Source of the DNA: Charina bottae
Taxonomy: Eukaryota > Chordata > Lepidosauria > Squamata > Charinaidae
Length of the DNA: 64,000 bases
Assembly: GCA_023362775.1 (NCBI GenBank)
Contig: JALMGJ010000006.1
Span: 4,046,001-4,110,000, forward strand
Direction: 5' to 3'
Positions within the stretch are counted from its first letter, which is position 1, and each line of letters begins with the position of its first letter. Below the pieces are notes generated by a model. The model made no database searches and had not been told where the DNA came from. It worked only from the letters and a program-made list of their open reading frames with translations. The translations under genes were made by a program, and so were the position numbers. Positions 38,401-41,400 of this stretch are shown one piece after another.

Positions 38401-41400
38401 ATAGTATCACCGATGTAACGAACATGAATTTGAGTAAACTCCGGGAGACAGTGGAGGACAGGAAGGCCTGGCGTGCTATGGTCCATGAGGTCACGAAGTC
38501 GGACACGACTAAACGACTGAACAACAACAACAAATGTTCGTAGCTGAACCATTAGGCGGGAAGAAGTCGAACTTTTTCCAGAAGGCAAGTCTAATAGATT
38601 CAATGTTGGCTTGAAAATCGAATCATTCCTGTTCATTAATGGTTCCTCCTCAGAAGGTATCTAGGAGCGTCCAGAACATTTCATCCTGGATCCTCAACGC
38701 GTCGATATTTTAATTAAAGACTTGGACGAAGAGATCCGAGAGAAGGAACACTTTACCAGATCTGCAAGGAATAGCTAATATTCTCAAAGTCAGCAGTAAG
38801 ATTCAAACTTCTCTTGCACGGATAGAGAAATGGGCTGAAAGTAACAGAATGAAGTTTAACAGTCAAATGCAAAGTTTTCACTTAGGAAACAGAAATCAAA
38901 TGCCTGCATTTGGAGGGTGGCAATGCATGATCAAACCCTGCTCTTGCTTTATATGGGCACCATCTTGACTTTTCCTTCCCCCTATGGATGCCCCTGCCTG
39001 GAATAGTAATGGGACTTATGAAAAAAATATTTTAATAATAGTGGGTGGCAAACCAAATGTGAATTTACAGGGTGCCACAACTACTGTACATAAAAGGCAA
39101 AGGCAATTTGGGGCTGCATCAACGGAAGAATCCTTTCTGCATTATGGGACCACTTCACTCTGTGTTGGCCAGACCTATCTTGAGTCTTGTTCAGCTGTAG
39201 GCACCACCTTTAAAGCAGATTTCAGACAAGCTGGAACGGGTTCAGAGCAGTGGTGGGGAAGTGGGAGAATGAGAAGTAATGAAACTCTTCGATGAGGAGA
39301 AACTGAAAGATCTCAATGTCTTTCCCCTTCAGAAGAGAAGACCAAGTGTAGCCCTGAGCACATTCTTCGGATTCATGGAACGGTGCCGCGCAGAAGAAGC
39401 CGAGACCTGGCCTCCTGTTATGCCTGAGGGCAGAGCATGAAATGATAGATGGGACTTGCAGGAAAACAGATCCTGGCTGAAAGTTAGGGCAGCCGTGAAG
39501 GCCTTGGAAGAGATCTTCAGGTGCTGTGATGTGTGTATACCTACAAAGATCAGAATTGTGCAAGCCATGGTCTTCCCGGTGACACTCCATGGAAGTGAAA
39601 GTTGGACACTGAAGAAGCAGGATAGGAAAAGAATTGACGCTTTTGGTGTTGGAGAAGACTCCTGAGAATGAGTCCTCCAGGGACAGCCAAGAAAACAGAC
39701 CGATGGATCATCAAACAAATCAACCCAGAGTTCTCACTAGAGGCTCAAATTATCCTACTTCGGACATGTAAGGCCAAGACCCAGCTCTCTGGAGGAGGCT
39801 CTGATGCTGGGAAAGGTGGAAGGAAAGAGAAGAAGAGGACCGCCAGCAGCAAGGGGGAGGGACTCAGTTACAGATGGAGGCACCGTTGGGAGACATGAAA
39901 GACCAGATTAGGGACTGGAGAAGGCCTATCTACTGTACGTGGTTTCTGAGAGTCAACAGTGACTTTATGGCACGTAATCAATCAATGTGAAGTCCAAGTT
40001 CCTTTGAAAAATCCATAATGCTGGGAAAGGTGGAAGGAAAGAGAAGAGGATGACCAGCAGCAAGGGGGATGGACTCAGCTACAGTGGCAATGGGGGCACT
40101 GTTGGAAGTCCTGAAGGGACAGATTGTCATGGAGAAAAGCTATGTGGTCACTAAGAATCCACACCAACTAGATGGCACATAATCAATCAAGAGCAGTTTG
40201 ATTATAGACCCTTTGACTGAGAGACGTAGTAGGGTTTCTCCACCTTGACAATTTCAGATGTGTGGATTTCAGCTCCCAGAATTCCCCCGCCAGCCTAGCC
40301 ACGACTGAGAATTCAGGGAGTTGGGGTCCACACATCTGGAAGTTGCCCAGGTGTAAATGGTCCCTTCCAACTGGGTGATTCTATGAAATGCCAGAAACCT
40401 GAAGACACCTTTTTGCACCATCTCTGGATGCATCCCACCTTTCAGTTCATGGGATGGCTGGTGAAGTCAGCCTGGGTCTTTCCCCAACTCTATAATAATT
40501 TAGTAAAGAGATAAATGATTTTTACCTCTTAAGTTAATTTGAGCAGATGCTGTTTTAAATGCTCTCCTAGCCCAGCCTCATTTCGTATGCATCGCAAACC
40601 AGACCACCATTTCTGTCTTGGTTTTGATGCCCATTTAGACAGGTCCCCATCTACAGCAAAAGGTAACCAGCTCCAGACAGCTATATTAATCATGCAGACA
40701 AAATGATTTTATTTGAGAATTTCTACAGGCCTCTGACACTACCCAGTTTCATAAATCAAAAAGTTGTTGCGGACATTTGCAGACACTGATTTATGGCCTG
40801 GTTCCTGGCTCTGAATTAAACAGCATTACAGTGATGTGAATTGGCTTAATTGACAGCTAGGGACTTAATGTGGATAAATTTTGTTGCAGAAGAGTTACTT
40901 TAACCCTTCAAGGATGTTCCTAAAGCTCGAAGCTGGAAAATAAAATAAAAATTCAATGCAGTAAAAGAAAAAAAATGGAAGAATCTCAGCATGCAAGTTC
41001 ACCCTTATTGCTATTCCTGCATTACTGTAGGTTGAATAGCCTGCCCGATTGCCATAGAACAGTGTTTCTCTCTCTCTTTTTAAATTAATTTTTAGTAAAG
41101 AAGTTTTTTACAAAGTAAAAACAATACAAATTTAAAGAAAAAGTAAAGTAAAGTAAAAGAAAAGAAAAGCGATAAGTAAATAGGAAAGAAATGAAAGAAT
41201 AAAGATAAAGATAAAGAAGTGGCTGCCGATCTTCATTAAAACAGTTATAAATGCATTTATATTTTATCCTTTCTCTCTCAGGTTACATCATGGCTCCCTT
41301 CTTTCCATATTCTACCCTTCTAATCCTCAAACCCATAAATCACAAGTTAATTTTTCAGTTTTCAGCAAAAAGTATAGAATAGTGTTTCTCAACCTTGGCA

